Positions 1 to 23,781 are shown, counted from the first letter of the stretch. The stretch: DNA of 64,000 nt from Setaria digitata (GCA_003640385.1 RCAB01000051.1:159874-223873), one strand, 5' to 3'. Numbers and translations: made by a program. Notes: generated by a model from the sequence alone, not told the origin.

Positions 1-237
1 AAGCATATTTATCCTAATCTCATTTATACAAAAATCTATAATGAATTAACTGTCTAACAACTAGAATTTTAGGAAGTATTTGGTCTCTGTGTTTTGAACT
101 TTTTATAAATTTTTACAAATATTTTTGGAAAATTTAATACGCAAACATCACCAACAATTTTTTACTTTCTTCTATTTTTAGTAGCGCCTTTTTTGGTAAT
201 ATCTATTTTTAAGTAATCTCTATTTAATATATTTCAG

Positions 238-408
238 GGTGAACCAGGAGACCCAGGTGAAGAAGGTATGCCAGGAAGTGATGCGGAATATTGTCCATGC
301 CCCGGTAGAACCAGTGTTATCAACAACCCTATCGGCCATCGAACACGGAGTGATGGAATAAGTAGGGGCTACTCATCTGCTGTAGAATCGAACGATAATT
401 TTTCCTGA
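238..408 (+). CDS. Cuticle collagen, last exon (5' part outside window)
   Basis: This is the carboxy-terminal exon of a nematode cuticle collagen, a secreted structural protein of the exoskeleton. It follows a good acceptor (ATTTCAG, ending at 237) and opens with four Gly-X-Y triplets (GEPGDPGEEGMP), the tail of the last collagen triple helix. Then comes the short motif DAEYCPCPGR, the paired-cysteine cap typical of the rol-6/sqt-1/col families that crosslinks chains. About 38 further residues rich in Ser, Arg and Asn end at TGA (406-408). An AATAAA lies at 763-768, but it falls inside the convergent gene, so the real poly(A) site is uncertain. The rest of the gene, including the amino-terminal membrane/furin region and most Gly-X-Y repeats, lies left of the window. 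Which collagen it is cannot be told from this exon. Confidence 0.9.
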   Translation, partial: GEPGDPGEEGMPGSDAEYCPCPGRTSVINNPIGHRTRSDGISRGYSSAVESNDNFS

Positions 409-635
409 TTTGTTAAATCTCTCCTTCTCTCAATGTTAAAATTAGCTCAACTTGAGCTAAATCTATTTGTGACTCAGTTAAATCAGAGTGAATTCATTTT
501 AATCAAGTTCATTTTGCCAATCGAAACAGAAGATTGCGGTAGAAGCAGTTCTAAAGCATTAATTTTGATAGAATCATTTACTGAAAAAAACATCAGATCA
601 TAGGATGATGTTCATCTTTCATGACTATGCCTCAC

Positions 636-3600
636 CTAACCAACTTCACCTGATAACATTCGATTATGTTCTGCCAAACGATTAACTGTTACGCATAAAT
701 GTCTCCCACTTCCTAAATTCAAAATATTTAAATTAAAGTAGTATTTAGCAAACTGGTTATTAAATAAATCATCCTGTACTCCAAAAAGTATGATTTGATA
801 AAACAAAAGTTAGATAAATCATGTGAAGTGTTGATGCTTTTGTTAAGAAAGGAAATAATTCAAAATACTTTCATTTTAGTTAAAATGTATATAAATTATG
901 AAATGCATTAGATTTTTAACCTGCTTGTCTTGACGAGCCACGAATGTTTTGTGGAAACGGAAGTATCACTGGCATACAACTTTTACTCTGTTGTTCTTCT
1001 TTCCTCAAGAATTCATTCATTTAGTAAATCAATAACTTTCCTAACGGATTACTATGCTCACTGAATTAAGCCTTGATTTTTAAATTATTTTGACAGAAAT
1101 TAAAAGTAAGCTTTTTGTTTTTCAAACAGTAGAAAAAGTGCTCTCTTTTAGATTGGAAAGTTGGAGAGAGCTTAAGTTAACACTTAGAAAACGAACATTA
1201 ACATAGCTCAGATTTACGATATACCTTATTTGTTCGATCATTTTGGTCAATTCTTTGGATTGTTCCATATTCCACTTTCGTGAAGGAATTTTGGCACTGG
1301 TTACATTTGAAAATGAACTTTTACAACGATTCACACCTTCCACAGGTCTGTTTAATCTTAAACCTCCTTTCAAGTGTAAAAAGAACAGCAAAACAATGAC
1401 GGAACACACACTCTGTAACACTATAATATCAAATAAATGATTAATTCGCCGATTGCTTGAAACATTTCAGTAGCACAGCTTATCCACTAAATTTAGCAGA
1501 GCAAAACGAAGTCTACTGATATGACCAAAATCAAATCCTCCTCATACCAAGGTTGTATACCNGATAAATGATTAATTCGCCGATTGCTTGAAACATTTTC
1601 AGTAGCACAGCTTATCCACTAAATTTAGCAGAGCAAAAGGAAGTCTACTGATATGACCAAAATCAAATCCTCCTCATACCAAGGTTGTATACCATGTTTT
1701 TGCCACTTATCTGAATTACTAAGAGTTGCACTGGACAAAATATGCAGTAATTAAGCAATTAAATAAAGAAAATAACACGACTAAATAGATAAATAAAGGG
1801 AGATTCTAAAAAAGGGAAGAACGATATAAATACTTTATTGATCCGAAGTCAGTATCCTGGGAAAATCAAAGATATTCCCGGTTAATTAGTGAAACATGCA
1901 AGTGTGAGATGATTTAAGATTGCGAATTCAGCGGTAAACAAGGACAAACAATTCACAAATATAAAGGCAAGTAATTTTCCTTCGCAACCGCACAACAAAA
2001 CTATATCTTCTCCAGAATCTGATCAGACCATAAGATAAAATATCATTCGGTAGGACTTCCCTAACTCTTTAATGCACCAGTAAATGAAAATCTTACATTG
2101 ACTGCCAACGAAGTGATAAATTCGGTGACAGACATGACAAGCTGATCGTCGAATACATCACCAGTCCACCAGATCACTGAATAAGTTGTTGAAAGGACAA
2201 TTATAGGTATTGCAGTAAAGAACCATGGCCATATAAAATTAACTTTCCTCTAAAATATTGCATTGCTGCCTCAAATTTCACGATCAAAACATCATTCAAT
2301 TATAAGATCCCAAAAGTGCTACGATATCTATGACCTTCATAAGAAGCAATGAATTTCAAGATCGATCTAAGGGCTTTATCACTTTGAATGATACTCCTCC
2401 ATATGCTGGTGATAATGAATTAAGATGTATACATCAAATAGAGCAACAAAGTGCCAGGAGTTTAGTCAGCTAGGTTAAAGTGGCTTGAAAAATGAAATGA
2501 CAAAAGTTTGCGTTATTCTTTCTCCTTAATAAATTAAGAAATAAATAGTTGATGAATTCCATTTTATTACTCTAAGAGATTAATAATTACCGCAACAGTG
2601 CCGTAGAGAAGCGTAAGTGATAGAACAGTATGCATCAAGGCCACAATTAACGACAAAATTGCAAGTGCAAATAATGCTAGAATATTCAAAAATTATAAAT
2701 GATCGGCTCATTCTAACACCAGCTCTTTGGTTTTAATCGACAAAGAATAGGACCCGTAATTACGAATTAAGGCTCTCAACGGCAACAAAATCTTCTTAAT
2801 GAAGTGGCTTCTTCATAATTGCCAATTTACTGGTAAAATTAAAAGATTTTGCTATTCGGAAAACATATGTAGTCAAAGGTATAGCATATATTAAGATAAT
2901 GAGGATAACAGATGTGAAAAAAAAAACATTTAGCTTCGAAAAAACATCCGAAACTAATCATTTAGAAAATTCGAATTTAAATCTTCCTAACCGAACTTCA
3001 GCCAAGGAGAAAGTTTAAAATGATCCATTTAAACGACATGTTTCGGAATAATTCGAAATAATTCATTCTTTGCGTCCATCAAAATAAAAGGAAACCGTAT
3101 ACAATTGTATTTTACATATTCTTCATGAGAAAAAGAAAGACATTAACCGTTTATACGACGTTTTTCCGGAGTTTCCGTTAAAATACCATATAGTCCAGGA
3201 TAACGCGCTTGAAAACCATCAACACTAAAATTAAATTACAAAATATTTTTATTTCTTGAATAAATAAGTGACCTTAGCTTACGTAGGTAGATAAAGCAGA
3301 TAAGTTGTAGCACGGATAAGCTATAGTTTCTAAAACTGAGACTTATGCACTTTATTTTTCTTTAGTATTAATTCCTTTAAATGGTGCTTCTCAAGCTCGT
3401 TAAGCAATCATTGCAGATGACTAATTACAAACCTTCCTAATATCTCAACTAAACGGTAAAGTTAATTTAAAAAAGACTAGATATGCAATTGTAAAAGCAT
3501 TTCTGAATGACAACAAAATGCACAAGGAAAGAAATAGTAAGGACAGGGAAAAAATACGCATCATGTGCAGAAATCTGTCGATTTTCAAACTCCCACTGTC

Positions 3601-3889
3601 GATTCTTCAGGTATCTCGCTTGCCATGCAAATACGACGACTTGAAGAATAGAATAGAGCTGAAAATATAAGTGAATGAATGGATGAAATGTTACCCAATT
3701 ACAAACAGAAATATTTGTTTGTGTTTTTTAACTTCGACATAAAGTTTGTTCTTTGTTTAGAACATTAATTACCTCCTATCACATATATTCAATAATATAG
3801 TAATTGTTGTTTATAAAAGATAGAAACACAAGCTCACTCACAATATTCCACAAAGCGATGATAATCGTTGAACCATACAAACAATCCAT
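636..3889 (-). CDS. Four-pass membrane protein, unknown family (8 exons, 270 aa)
   Basis: I do not recognise the family. Every exon is under 65 codons, so no single long ORF shows the gene. Exons (high to low): 3889-3842, 3658-3558, 3224-3148, 2676-2591, 2249-2097, 1412-1225, 1003-921, 712-636. All seven junctions have GT/AG borders and agreeing phase, giving 271 codons including the stop. Predicted membrane segments: residues about 5-28 (begins MDCLYGSTIIIALWNI), 77-104 (ALFALAILSLIVALMHTVLS), 94-120 region ending WPWFFTAIPIIVLSTTY and WW, and a fourth formed across the join FITSLAVN/SVCSVIVLLFFL. A basic cytosolic tail of about 90 residues follows. The loop between segments 1 and 2 holds a run QARYPGLYG. 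An acceptor 74 nt further up (AG before 1486) would also keep phase in one assembly copy, but would break the fourth helix with a polar insert. The gene is tail to tail with the collagen, stops 227 bp apart. Seen: exons and helices. Inferred: the assembled gene. Confidence 0.72.
1433..1693. repeat. Direct duplication flanking a single N (assembly join)
   Basis: Bases 1433-1561 and 1564-1693 are near-identical copies (about 129 and 130 nt) on either side of one N at 1562. They differ by one base in a T run (three versus four T) and one C/G substitution. Two overlapping contig ends joined with a single N is the simplest reading. The duplication falls in the sixth intron region of the four-pass membrane gene, just upstream of its exon at 1412-1225. 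Confidence 0.85.
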
Positions 3890-5612
3890 TGATTAAATCA
3901 ATTAGTTATCAGTAATACTCATCAGCACTGGAAATATGATTTATACAAGAACTTATATACAATAGCTGAAGAAACTTATTATACAGAAAATGATAATACC
4001 GAAAGATAATTTGTATCATAATTGCAACACGCTATTAATGCTGATAATCATATCAATAGTGATTACCACATGTACTGTAAAGTAATTCTGCACAAATGGC
4101 GAAGTGATGATAGTAAAATGAATGACATCATAAGAAACGGCTTGAAATTTGTTGACAAAATGCTTTTATGGAGGATGCCAGACAGTACTATGTAAACATG
4201 AGAAGAGTCATTCAGAGAAACGAAGGGAGGTTGACAGTTAAGTTTTGAAGGGAACGACCTCAGAATGGAGACAAAATCCGTATCACTGCTTCTTTAGAAT
4301 CCTGCTGAAGTGTCGCGACTTTCCACACCTTGATGCAATCCTGACTCACTCGTCCTGCAAGCTTAAGGTAACGCAAACAATGACCCAAACCTTATGATTT
4401 GATAGCTAACAGTTCCCATGCTCAGTAGCAGGAGCTGTATTTATGAGCTGAATGAAGAAGTTAAAATGGAGCAATGAGAAGAAGCAGTCATTGTACATAC
4501 CTGCTTCATCAACTCCCGCTTGACTTCCAGAAAATTCCCGAACCTTCCCACCTTCTTTTAAGAAAGACGTACCCCTCCAAATGTTCCACTCCTTTTTTAA
4601 GCTTTCTTCGCTCTTCCAATATCATTATCTTCCTTCCCCAGCCGTCTTAAGAATTTTCATTTGCAAATATATCTACATTCAGAAACATCTTTTTCTTCTA
4701 AAGAAAAATTTAACGACTGTTTGATGACACCCCGATCATTTATTTACTTGTTATAGGGAAAGCTTGTTTGCAAATATTTAGAACTACTGTCGCATATGCG
4801 AATACGAAAGGTAAATTGAAGTCATCAAAACAATTCGCTATTACTTTGGATATGCTGATGATGCGATGAGAATCCAACCAAATCGATGGGAAATGTTTAA
4901 TGTGACACAAGAGATAAAAACAACAACGAAGACGGATACTTGTTTTACATAAAAGAATAAAGCACTGTGAGTATGCACAAAAGAGGAGATATATTTAGAA
5001 GCATGAGTTCCAATTTAAAGAAAAAAAAAAACACAGTGCTGATCACTAATACATGGTGCATTATATAATACAAACAAGCATTAAAAATAGAAAAACAAAA
5101 TTATCACAATTTTAAATATATCATTCCATACATGGAATATTGTGCTCTAGGAGAAAAAAGGAAATGACACTGAAAAAAGTGATGGTAAAATAGAAAATAA
5201 TCATTTCTATCCTTTTGTCATCATTTCTCATTCAGACAATAATTCCTGAAAGATTCAAGAAATTTCAAAGATTTTGATACTATTCAAAGTTACAACAAAA
5301 AAACATGAAAAATGAAGATCCTACTAAAAAACGAGAAAAAAAGTCTATGGATCATTTATTCACTTTTGTGCTTGCATAACTTAAAAACCTAAATTTTAAA
5401 TGAGTTCTAGCATAACGTAGTGGAAAAATAAAAACCAAACTTCCGCGTACCCTTTCAAAAGAAAAAAAGTGACAGCAACAAAAATAATAAATGAATGATG
5501 AAATTAAATCGTTTTTCAACAACAAGAACAGATGTTGATTACCACAAAACCAATCGTAGAGTGAGGAAACACAGCAGAATCTCGAGTGTGAAAATGGAAT
5601 ATCAGTGACTAA
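3890..5612. other. Intergenic: membrane-protein gene upstream / clathrin 3' flank
   Basis: This 1.7-kb AT-rich stretch has no open frame or exon chain I could support. It should hold the promoter of the minus-strand membrane-protein gene next to 3889 and the 3' UTR of clathrin next to 5612. A minus-strand AATAAA at 5355-5360 is a plausible clathrin poly(A) signal, about 255 nt past the stop. Confidence 0.5.
5355..5360 (-). terminator. Possible poly(A) signal of clathrin heavy chain
   Basis: TTTATT on the + strand is AATAAA on the minus strand, about 255 nt downstream of the clathrin stop. It is a six-base match in AT-rich DNA, so support is weak. Confidence 0.3.
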
Positions 5613-17427
<11,815 letters not shown>

Positions 17428-18381
17428 AGTTGCAGCTGGGAAGTACTGATAAGTTTTAAGCACGAAATGCGCACCAAGCGAACTGAAACTTACGAAAACT
17501 TTTTCTAGCCAGCCAAGATGAAAAGAAACAAAGAAGAAAAAAAAAGAACGAAAAAACGCAGGATCGTCCGAAACGAAAAAAGATGAACAGCAGTAATTGA
17601 CGGGACGAGCAAAAAAAAGAAAAAAACTACTTTCGTGAATAAAGTTCCCTTCCAACATCGAAAAATACATTTCAACCTACTTTCTCCATTATTCATGAAA
17701 ATTACAGTGGTTAAAAATGATTTCTTTGAATAGGTTCATTATACAATTCACCAGCCCACAATACATGCACTTGTTCTCAAACAGTTGTAAGCCAACATGA
17801 AAGACATAAATATAAGCATGAGCTACATAAACTAAAGAAGGATACCATATCAGGTCACAGCATCTATAATTAATGCATAAATCACATTTGATACACTATC
17901 AAAAACTTTCATAGTTGATCCTGAAAAACACTTCCATCAAACTCGCTTTACCGATAACATGCAACTAATCATATAGCACTGAATCAAACATCTGCCAAGG
18001 TACCAAGAACAAACAGTAACGAATAACTATAACCAGCTGATAATCGATGACCATACACTGTATTACTCCGTATGGTAACATCATCGTTCTCTGCGATTCA
18101 TTTTTGTTATATAAATTATATCCGTCGCATATAACAATGCCTATTGCATAGACCGGTTTCTCGGCATATTAGAATTGTCTTCAGTATAAAGCTTAAAGAA
18201 GAGTTCTACCATTTTGAAATAAACAAACCTACGCTTTAATTACTAGATAAACTGGCGCACCAACTCCTATATCTACAACACCAATCCACTCTTTAGATAA
18301 TAATGTGTTTAATACATACAAATAAACAAATGACACATTTGAGGCATACTTTTTATTTCCAACTATTAGCACTTATCTGAA
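17428..18381. promoter_or_regulatory. Upstream flank of clathrin with probable trans-splice acceptor
   Basis: On the minus strand a pyrimidine-rich acceptor (CTTCCCAG, AG at 17436-17437) stands 8 nt before the clathrin ATG, the usual place for a spliced-leader site. The remaining 900 bp are AT-rich with no supported exon. They also form the 3' flank of the tentative gene ending at 18382. A core promoter could not be located. Confidence 0.45.
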
Positions 18382-19669
18382 TTAGAGACTTCTTTCAACA
18401 GTAATATGTACTGTCTTTGCCTCCATCACTAAGAGTGCAACACCGCAATTCAATGAAAACGTGAAACAACAATACTGCAACGACGTGGGAAAGCAATCCG
18501 CGCACCAGTGTTTGATGAATCAGCCATCACCGACGTTTAACTATGCCTCTGTAACCAACGGAAAAAGATATTACTTACATTCAGCCATCTTATAGTTGAT
18601 TCCGGGAAGCATGAATTAACATTCCTCTAAGAGTTATATATAAAATATTAACAGTACTCTGCCACTGTGGTAAATGATACAAAACGTACAAGCACATTTT
18701 TTGGACATATTACTTCAACAGAAACAAATCCAGAGCCAGAGCTGCTTTTCTCGTCAAGTCCAGGTTTACTACAATTTTCGCTTCTCAAAAACAAATTTAA
18801 CAATCATCTAGGCTTACCAAAAAAAAAAACCTTAACGGTAATTCAGGTCATATTCCCATCTTCCTCAGTTCAAAACTCCTGTTAAAGCAACGAAACTTAA
18901 CATACTTAACGAGAAGCAATGCATACATTTGTCTCCCATAAACCGCTATTTCACAATATACAATGACATGAATCATTCGATTTCATCTGCTCAGTAAACA
19001 GAAGAAAGAGATGGGAAAACGAACTGAAAAGTAAACTACTGTCTGAAGTTACAAAATAATGAAATCATATGTCACTTAAACTGAACGGGAAAAAACGTTG
19101 AACATTTCATGACAGCCTTTGTATAACTTTAACAGAGTATCGGAAACACATAAAAACGATTTAATTATAGATGACGACTAGGATAAAATGCATAGCTGCA
19201 TCTGTATAGTGGAACTTGTCATATCCGTTAAGCGCCTGCAAAAATACGCATCAATGGTATCTTTAGATTGAGAATGCGTCAGCAGATCAACACCAAGGAC
19301 GGCGAAAATTATTGCTGCCGACACAATCAGACTAAGAACTGGAAAGATAAAAAACAGAAATGCTTTTCATTTTCCTGCATACAGTTACAGTTAGAATAAT
19401 TTAAACGAAGAAAGTCAAAACTTTTTATTTTTGAAATAAATGCATATGCAGTGACGAGCTTATCAACTCCCTTACGTTTTTCATATTTTCCATTAAAATG
19501 AACTAAATTATATCACTAAGGATAGCAAAGGGAAATAAAAAACACCAAAAGTGTGACTTGAGGAATCCAATCGAAAGAACTGAAATGCAGAGGGCATTAA
19601 CGCTTCTCATGCATTGTAGTATAAGCATGAATTTATCAACATCACTTAAGCCAAGATCCAATGAATAAC
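18382..19669 (-). CDS. Tentative membrane-protein gene, 4 exons seen, 5' end missing
   Basis: Unrecognised. Four short open blocks with splice borders chain in consistent phase: 19669-19544, 19338-19248, 18768-18690 and 18474-18382 (TAA). The first encodes a hydrophobic run (FMLILQCMRSVNALCISVLS). The second continues across its join into a long helix (FLSLIVSAAIIFAVLGV). The third is polar and serine-rich (KPGLDEKSSSGSG). The last is hydrophobic and Cys-containing (YCCFTFSLNCGVALLVM). Three membrane segments are plausible, with the start and first segment still missing upstream of 19669. About 130 residues are covered. The second donor (GC followed by GTATTT) has the same phase and form as one in the four-pass gene at 636-3889, so the two may be distantly related, but this is weak. 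Long open blocks, three agreeing phases and hydrophobicity support it; the lack of a start codon and of known homology argue for caution. Confidence 0.4.
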
Positions 19670-21018
19670 CTAGGGACATTATGAGATAGAGTGAAAGAGA
19701 AATTAAGTCTTTTCGGTTTGTTTTTTACAAAAATTTTGCATAAAACCTTAAAAGTATCGAAGGTAATAACCAGTTCTCGATGGTCTAACCTACGAACTAG
19801 CCCGGCAACTCACTGAAATGTGTCTACTCTCTAGGCAGGTCAAAGGCTAACATGTCTCAATCCGACTGGTTGCGACAGAAGTGAATGCAATAAAGAAGAA
19901 AGTTTTCAGGGACCGTACAGAAGTATCAAATTCCTCTATAACATTTCTGGAAATACTCCCTATGAAAGTCATCGGCTAATTTCTCGGAAGTCATCAGCTA
20001 CAAATCACGAAAGACCGTAACACTGAAGGTGACACGGTCGACGAGGAAGTTCACGTGCAAAGGGAGAGAGCGACTGCAGAGAAAGCGAACACGAGAAGCA
20101 GTGGAGTGGTGTGCAAGCGACGTCCTCCAAATCCACCCGTCGACACCTTTCCTCCCCGTCGCTCTCTCGTATCTCTGTGCCTCTCAGCCACTGCACTTCC
20201 TGCTCATGTCTGTGTGCGTGTAGCGCACCGTGCGAGTACACTGGTTCATTTGTAAGGGGAATGGAGGGGAGACGGACGAGTAGTGACTTGATGAAGTGCC
20301 GAGTGACCTAGAAAGGGTGCACGTCCACTCGGAAGAAGCGCTTGCCAGAGCAAGAACAACGCAGTAGGAGCAGCTACTGGGAAAAGTCCAGTCTCGTGAG
20401 GTCGAGATTTGGTTGTGAAGAAGGAAAGACACATATGAAGATGGCAAGTCAACCGCATGACGATTGAACACTGCCGTTGTGAGCAAGCAGAACAATGACA
20501 TTGTATAGGTTCAGTGACTACTTCATCGTCAACTCAACCTTAGCGCTCCATTCATTTCTTTTCGCTTCCGTCTTCAACGCATCGTTCTTCACCTGTTCAA
20601 ACTTTTCCCTTCTTCAGTCATCCCCATCTGATTCGCAGAAGTACTCCCTAAAAGAATTCATGCGACAAATATCGAAAGGACAAAGGCTAAGAGATGAAGC
20701 GGGACGGCAACTGTGAACTGTACGAATATCTAAACAATGTATAAATACCTCATCTTCCCTACGCAAATCATCCACGCTCTAATTGTTTAATTCAATTTTT
20801 GCTCCTCATGGACACAGCTCTTTTTTTTATGTGAGAAGTTGTCAGCTGTGTATAACAGAAAGTGCGAGTGTTTGTGGATTTTTTCATAATGCTAAAAAGC
20901 TCCACAGATATTTCCTGACAGATAGTGAATGACTTCCCGAACAATTATCCGATCTACACTGAGATGATCGGAAGAAGGTAACAAACCAATCATTTCAATG
21001 AGTAATCTGGTGAAATGC
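19670..21018. promoter_or_regulatory. Intergenic with a GC-rich island at about 20,030-20,490
   Basis: Most of this stretch is AT-rich, but about 20,030-20,490 is distinctly GC-rich, with purine-rich and CpG-containing runs (for example GGGAGAGAGCGACTGCAG near 20,060) and CT-rich runs near 20,150. Several overlapping open frames cross it on both strands. None shows splice-site support or a recognisable product, so I read them as a composition effect. It lies upstream of the minus-strand genes at 18.4-19.7 kb and 17.4 kb and resembles the island at 54.5-55.25 kb. A promoter or 5' UTR role is inferred. The part next to 21,018 is the 3' flank of the flavodoxin-like gene. Confidence 0.4.
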
Positions 21019-22458
21019 TTACACATAACTGGGAGGAAATTCCTGTCCGTCATCATCAGTCTCACTTTTATTACTGCTGCTATCACTGTCACTGCCATAA
21101 TACCAAAAGCGTGAACATTTTGTAAATCTTGCGGTGTGTTTATCCAGTGCTCTGGCGATACGAGACGCCCAAGCAGCCGCTTGCTTTTCCAGTCCTAATT
21201 AAGTAAACATCTTTCTGACTTACCGGTCTTTATTTGCAAGACATTTAATTTGTTATACCAAAAGCAATCACAAGAGAATAATAAAAGTAATAAGAGTAAA
21301 AAAAAGCAATGAAGGTCTAGAAAAATTTTTCTAAAACTCGAAATCATACTTTCTTGATTATTCACCGTAGCACGCATTTTGCATGATCTGATAAAACTAA
21401 AAAAACATTTACCTGTATTCGAGTGACTAGAAATATAACACAGTGGATAAAGCGCAACAGCTCCAATGGAATTTAGCCGCCTTGTTAAAGCTCTTGCTGC
21501 CTGCAATTTATCACCAGTTCAAGATACAGTTAACGTGAGAATAAAGAATACTAATGGAGAAAAAGAAAGAGAATAAGCATTAAAAACATCAATAATAATA
21601 ATACTGAAAAATAACTCGATTATATCGTCTGTGACTACTACGTGGATCACCAATACCAAGGACAGCAAAATGCATTTGTCGACAAGGTAAATTGATCGAT
21701 TTTTGGTCGAAAGCTAAATCTTCTAAGAATTCCATGAACCATTCAATGCTCTCTGGTTCACGTCCGTCAAATGCACAATCCATGAGAAACAAACCAATAC
21801 CCTTCAGAATGAAAAAAGCAATTTATGGAGGATTTATTACTGATTGGTTTTTTCCTCTCTATTGTAACACAATATTATGATGAGAACCTACGAAACAGAG
21901 TATAACAATCTCAAATTAGACAATTGTTGATTCTGCTAACACGAGAAGTATAGAATACTTGAAAAAAGGAAATAAATGTTCCGGAATATGTGGTACGATG
22001 CACAATCTTTAGCTTACCTTATACTTGAGGAAAGTCGTTGTTTCAATATTAGCTAAATTAACTACGGGTATTCCTCCATAGTCTAGACGTGTACCGATTT
22101 GATGAGCCAGTTCTCCGACATTTTCTCTTCCCTCTGCATAAAATATTGTCACCACTTTATTCTCCAACTCTTCTTCTCGCTTTCGTAATTTACGTTTCTG
22201 TAAATTTTACTCTTTCACCACCGGTTTTTGAAGACTGACGGAAGATAAAAGAACACGTTATTAACCATAGTTAGCACTAAAATAAAACACTACCTCAACA
22301 TATTCGGAATATAATTTGTGGGCATACTGATAAAACATATATACACAGCCAGGCATAAATATACCAACCGCAGCAGTCACATATAACAATAAGTCATCTC
22401 GTTCGACTGTTCGAATAAAATCAGCAAATGAAGAATCACGAACTGAATGTGCCGGCAT
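21019..22458 (-). CDS. Flavodoxin-fold protein resembling the front half of TYW1 (5 exons, 264 aa)
   Basis: Exons: 22458-22294, 22197-22018, 21801-21616, 21500-21413, 21194-21019; 795 nt with all phases closed. Layout: a single membrane segment at about 24-46 (LLLYVTAAVGIFMPGCVYMF), a basic linker (KRKLRKREEE), then a flavodoxin-like alpha/beta domain (about 68-225) and an acidic Ser/Asp/Asn tail. Spacing and phrases such as ESIEWFMEFLEDLAF and HFAVLGIGD match the amino-terminal domain of eukaryotic TYW1 (tRNA-Phe wybutosine synthesis), which also has a membrane-like start and acidic linker. Two things are missing: the FMN phosphate loop (S/T-x-T-G-x-T) is replaced by AEGRENV, and no radical-SAM half follows before the stop or in the next kilobase. 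It may therefore be a non-catalytic descendant. An acceptor (AG at 22466-22467) lies 7 nt before the ATG. The gene structure is firm; the family link is moderate and the function unknown. Confidence 0.78.
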
Positions 22459-23441
22459 GATTTCACTGCAAATTAGACAATTAATCAGGTAAAATCATAA
22501 CAATAAAACAATATTAAACTACATTACCTGATAAACGCAATAAGATTAATGGTCTCTTTTCATGTCTTGAATAAGTAACAAAACATGTAACTGAATCTAA
22601 ATTGATTTTATATTAACAGCAAACAAATACACATTATAATCCAAATCGCTTAGCTCTCTACATACTACTGAGCAGCAGAACAATTATGAAATCCTGAACT
22701 TGTATTGGCAAAAGCTAATTAAGGAAAATGGAAATAATAATTTGCAACAATGATAGCTGATTGAAATGAAATACATCTTTATTCGAATCAACTGTTTATT
22801 TTGGATGCAATCCACATTTATATACAAATTGAATATTCTTTACATCATAACTGCGGACAGATATGTTTCTAATCAGTGACAGTTTCTGAAGTCTATGATT
22901 CACTTCGAGCATCTGATTGAAATTTGTATCTATACGACATTTAGGATATTTGATTCTTTCGCATAGTGAATCTTCATATTAGATAACACACATTTTCATC
23001 GACAATTGACAGCACCATTAATGCATGAGCGATTGAAAATACCAAATTAGTTTATTATCACGTTTATCATTACGCATAATAAGTGCAAATAATCAAAAAC
23101 GACTAGTATTATAACCAGCCAATAAAAATCTATGGAGCAATTAGTTAAAGGAAAGGAAGCCTCTTTCATAAATTCTAAATAACCAAAATGCGCTGAAAAT
23201 AAACTACTTGCCGATTAGCCGCACAAGAAACTAAAACTATGTAAAAACATGCTTCATTACACTTTGTCAATTCTGATCTTACTTTCTCTTTAATAATAAA
23301 GGCAAGTTCTCTTCTCAGTTTATGAACCAGGATTTCTACTAATTCTTCGATTCTGAACTTAAAAATAATATATCCTATGTCATAATATCATTTCCTAATG
23401 GAATCGATACTTTTTATGCTTAAAATTCTCAAAAAAAAAAA

Positions 23442-23472
<31 letters not shown>

Positions 23473-23781
23473 CAAAGCAATATATCAAACAGAGGAAACT
23501 AATTATTATTAAATCGTTAATTAAAACTTGCCGAAGTTAATGTTATGAATAACGACCAAAGTATGAAAGACACATAACAACACTATGAAATAAGAATTTA
23601 TACCTGAAATTCATTTCGCAATCGTTCAAAATCAGATTATTTAGAGATTCAACCTACTTGATATGAAATAGCTTCTTAATATCACAGCTTTAAAAACTGC
23701 CAAATTTCTAGCAGTAGTTTAATTACTTCAAGCGTTCTATTATTAAATTTCTCTTTTATAAAAGACATTAACATTTTCATA
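22459..23781. other. Intergenic, with a 42-nt A-rich tract at 23,431-23,472
   Basis: AT-rich spacer between the ADCK2 stop and the flavodoxin-like start (both minus strand). It holds an almost pure A tract (23,431-23,472; poly-T on the transcribed strand) and, next to 22,466, the probable trans-splice acceptor of the downstream gene. No exon could be supported. Confidence 0.55.

Noticed and set aside
1225..1486. Longer version of the sixth exon of the four-pass membrane gene, starting at 1486
   Set aside because: It keeps phase only with the four-T assembly copy and would put about 25 polar residues into the fourth helix. The acceptor at 1413-1414 gives an unbroken helix and works with either copy.
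20495..20716. 72-codon + strand frame next to the GC-rich island
   Set aside because: No splice sites, Kozak-like context or recognisable features; probably chance in a composition-shifted region.
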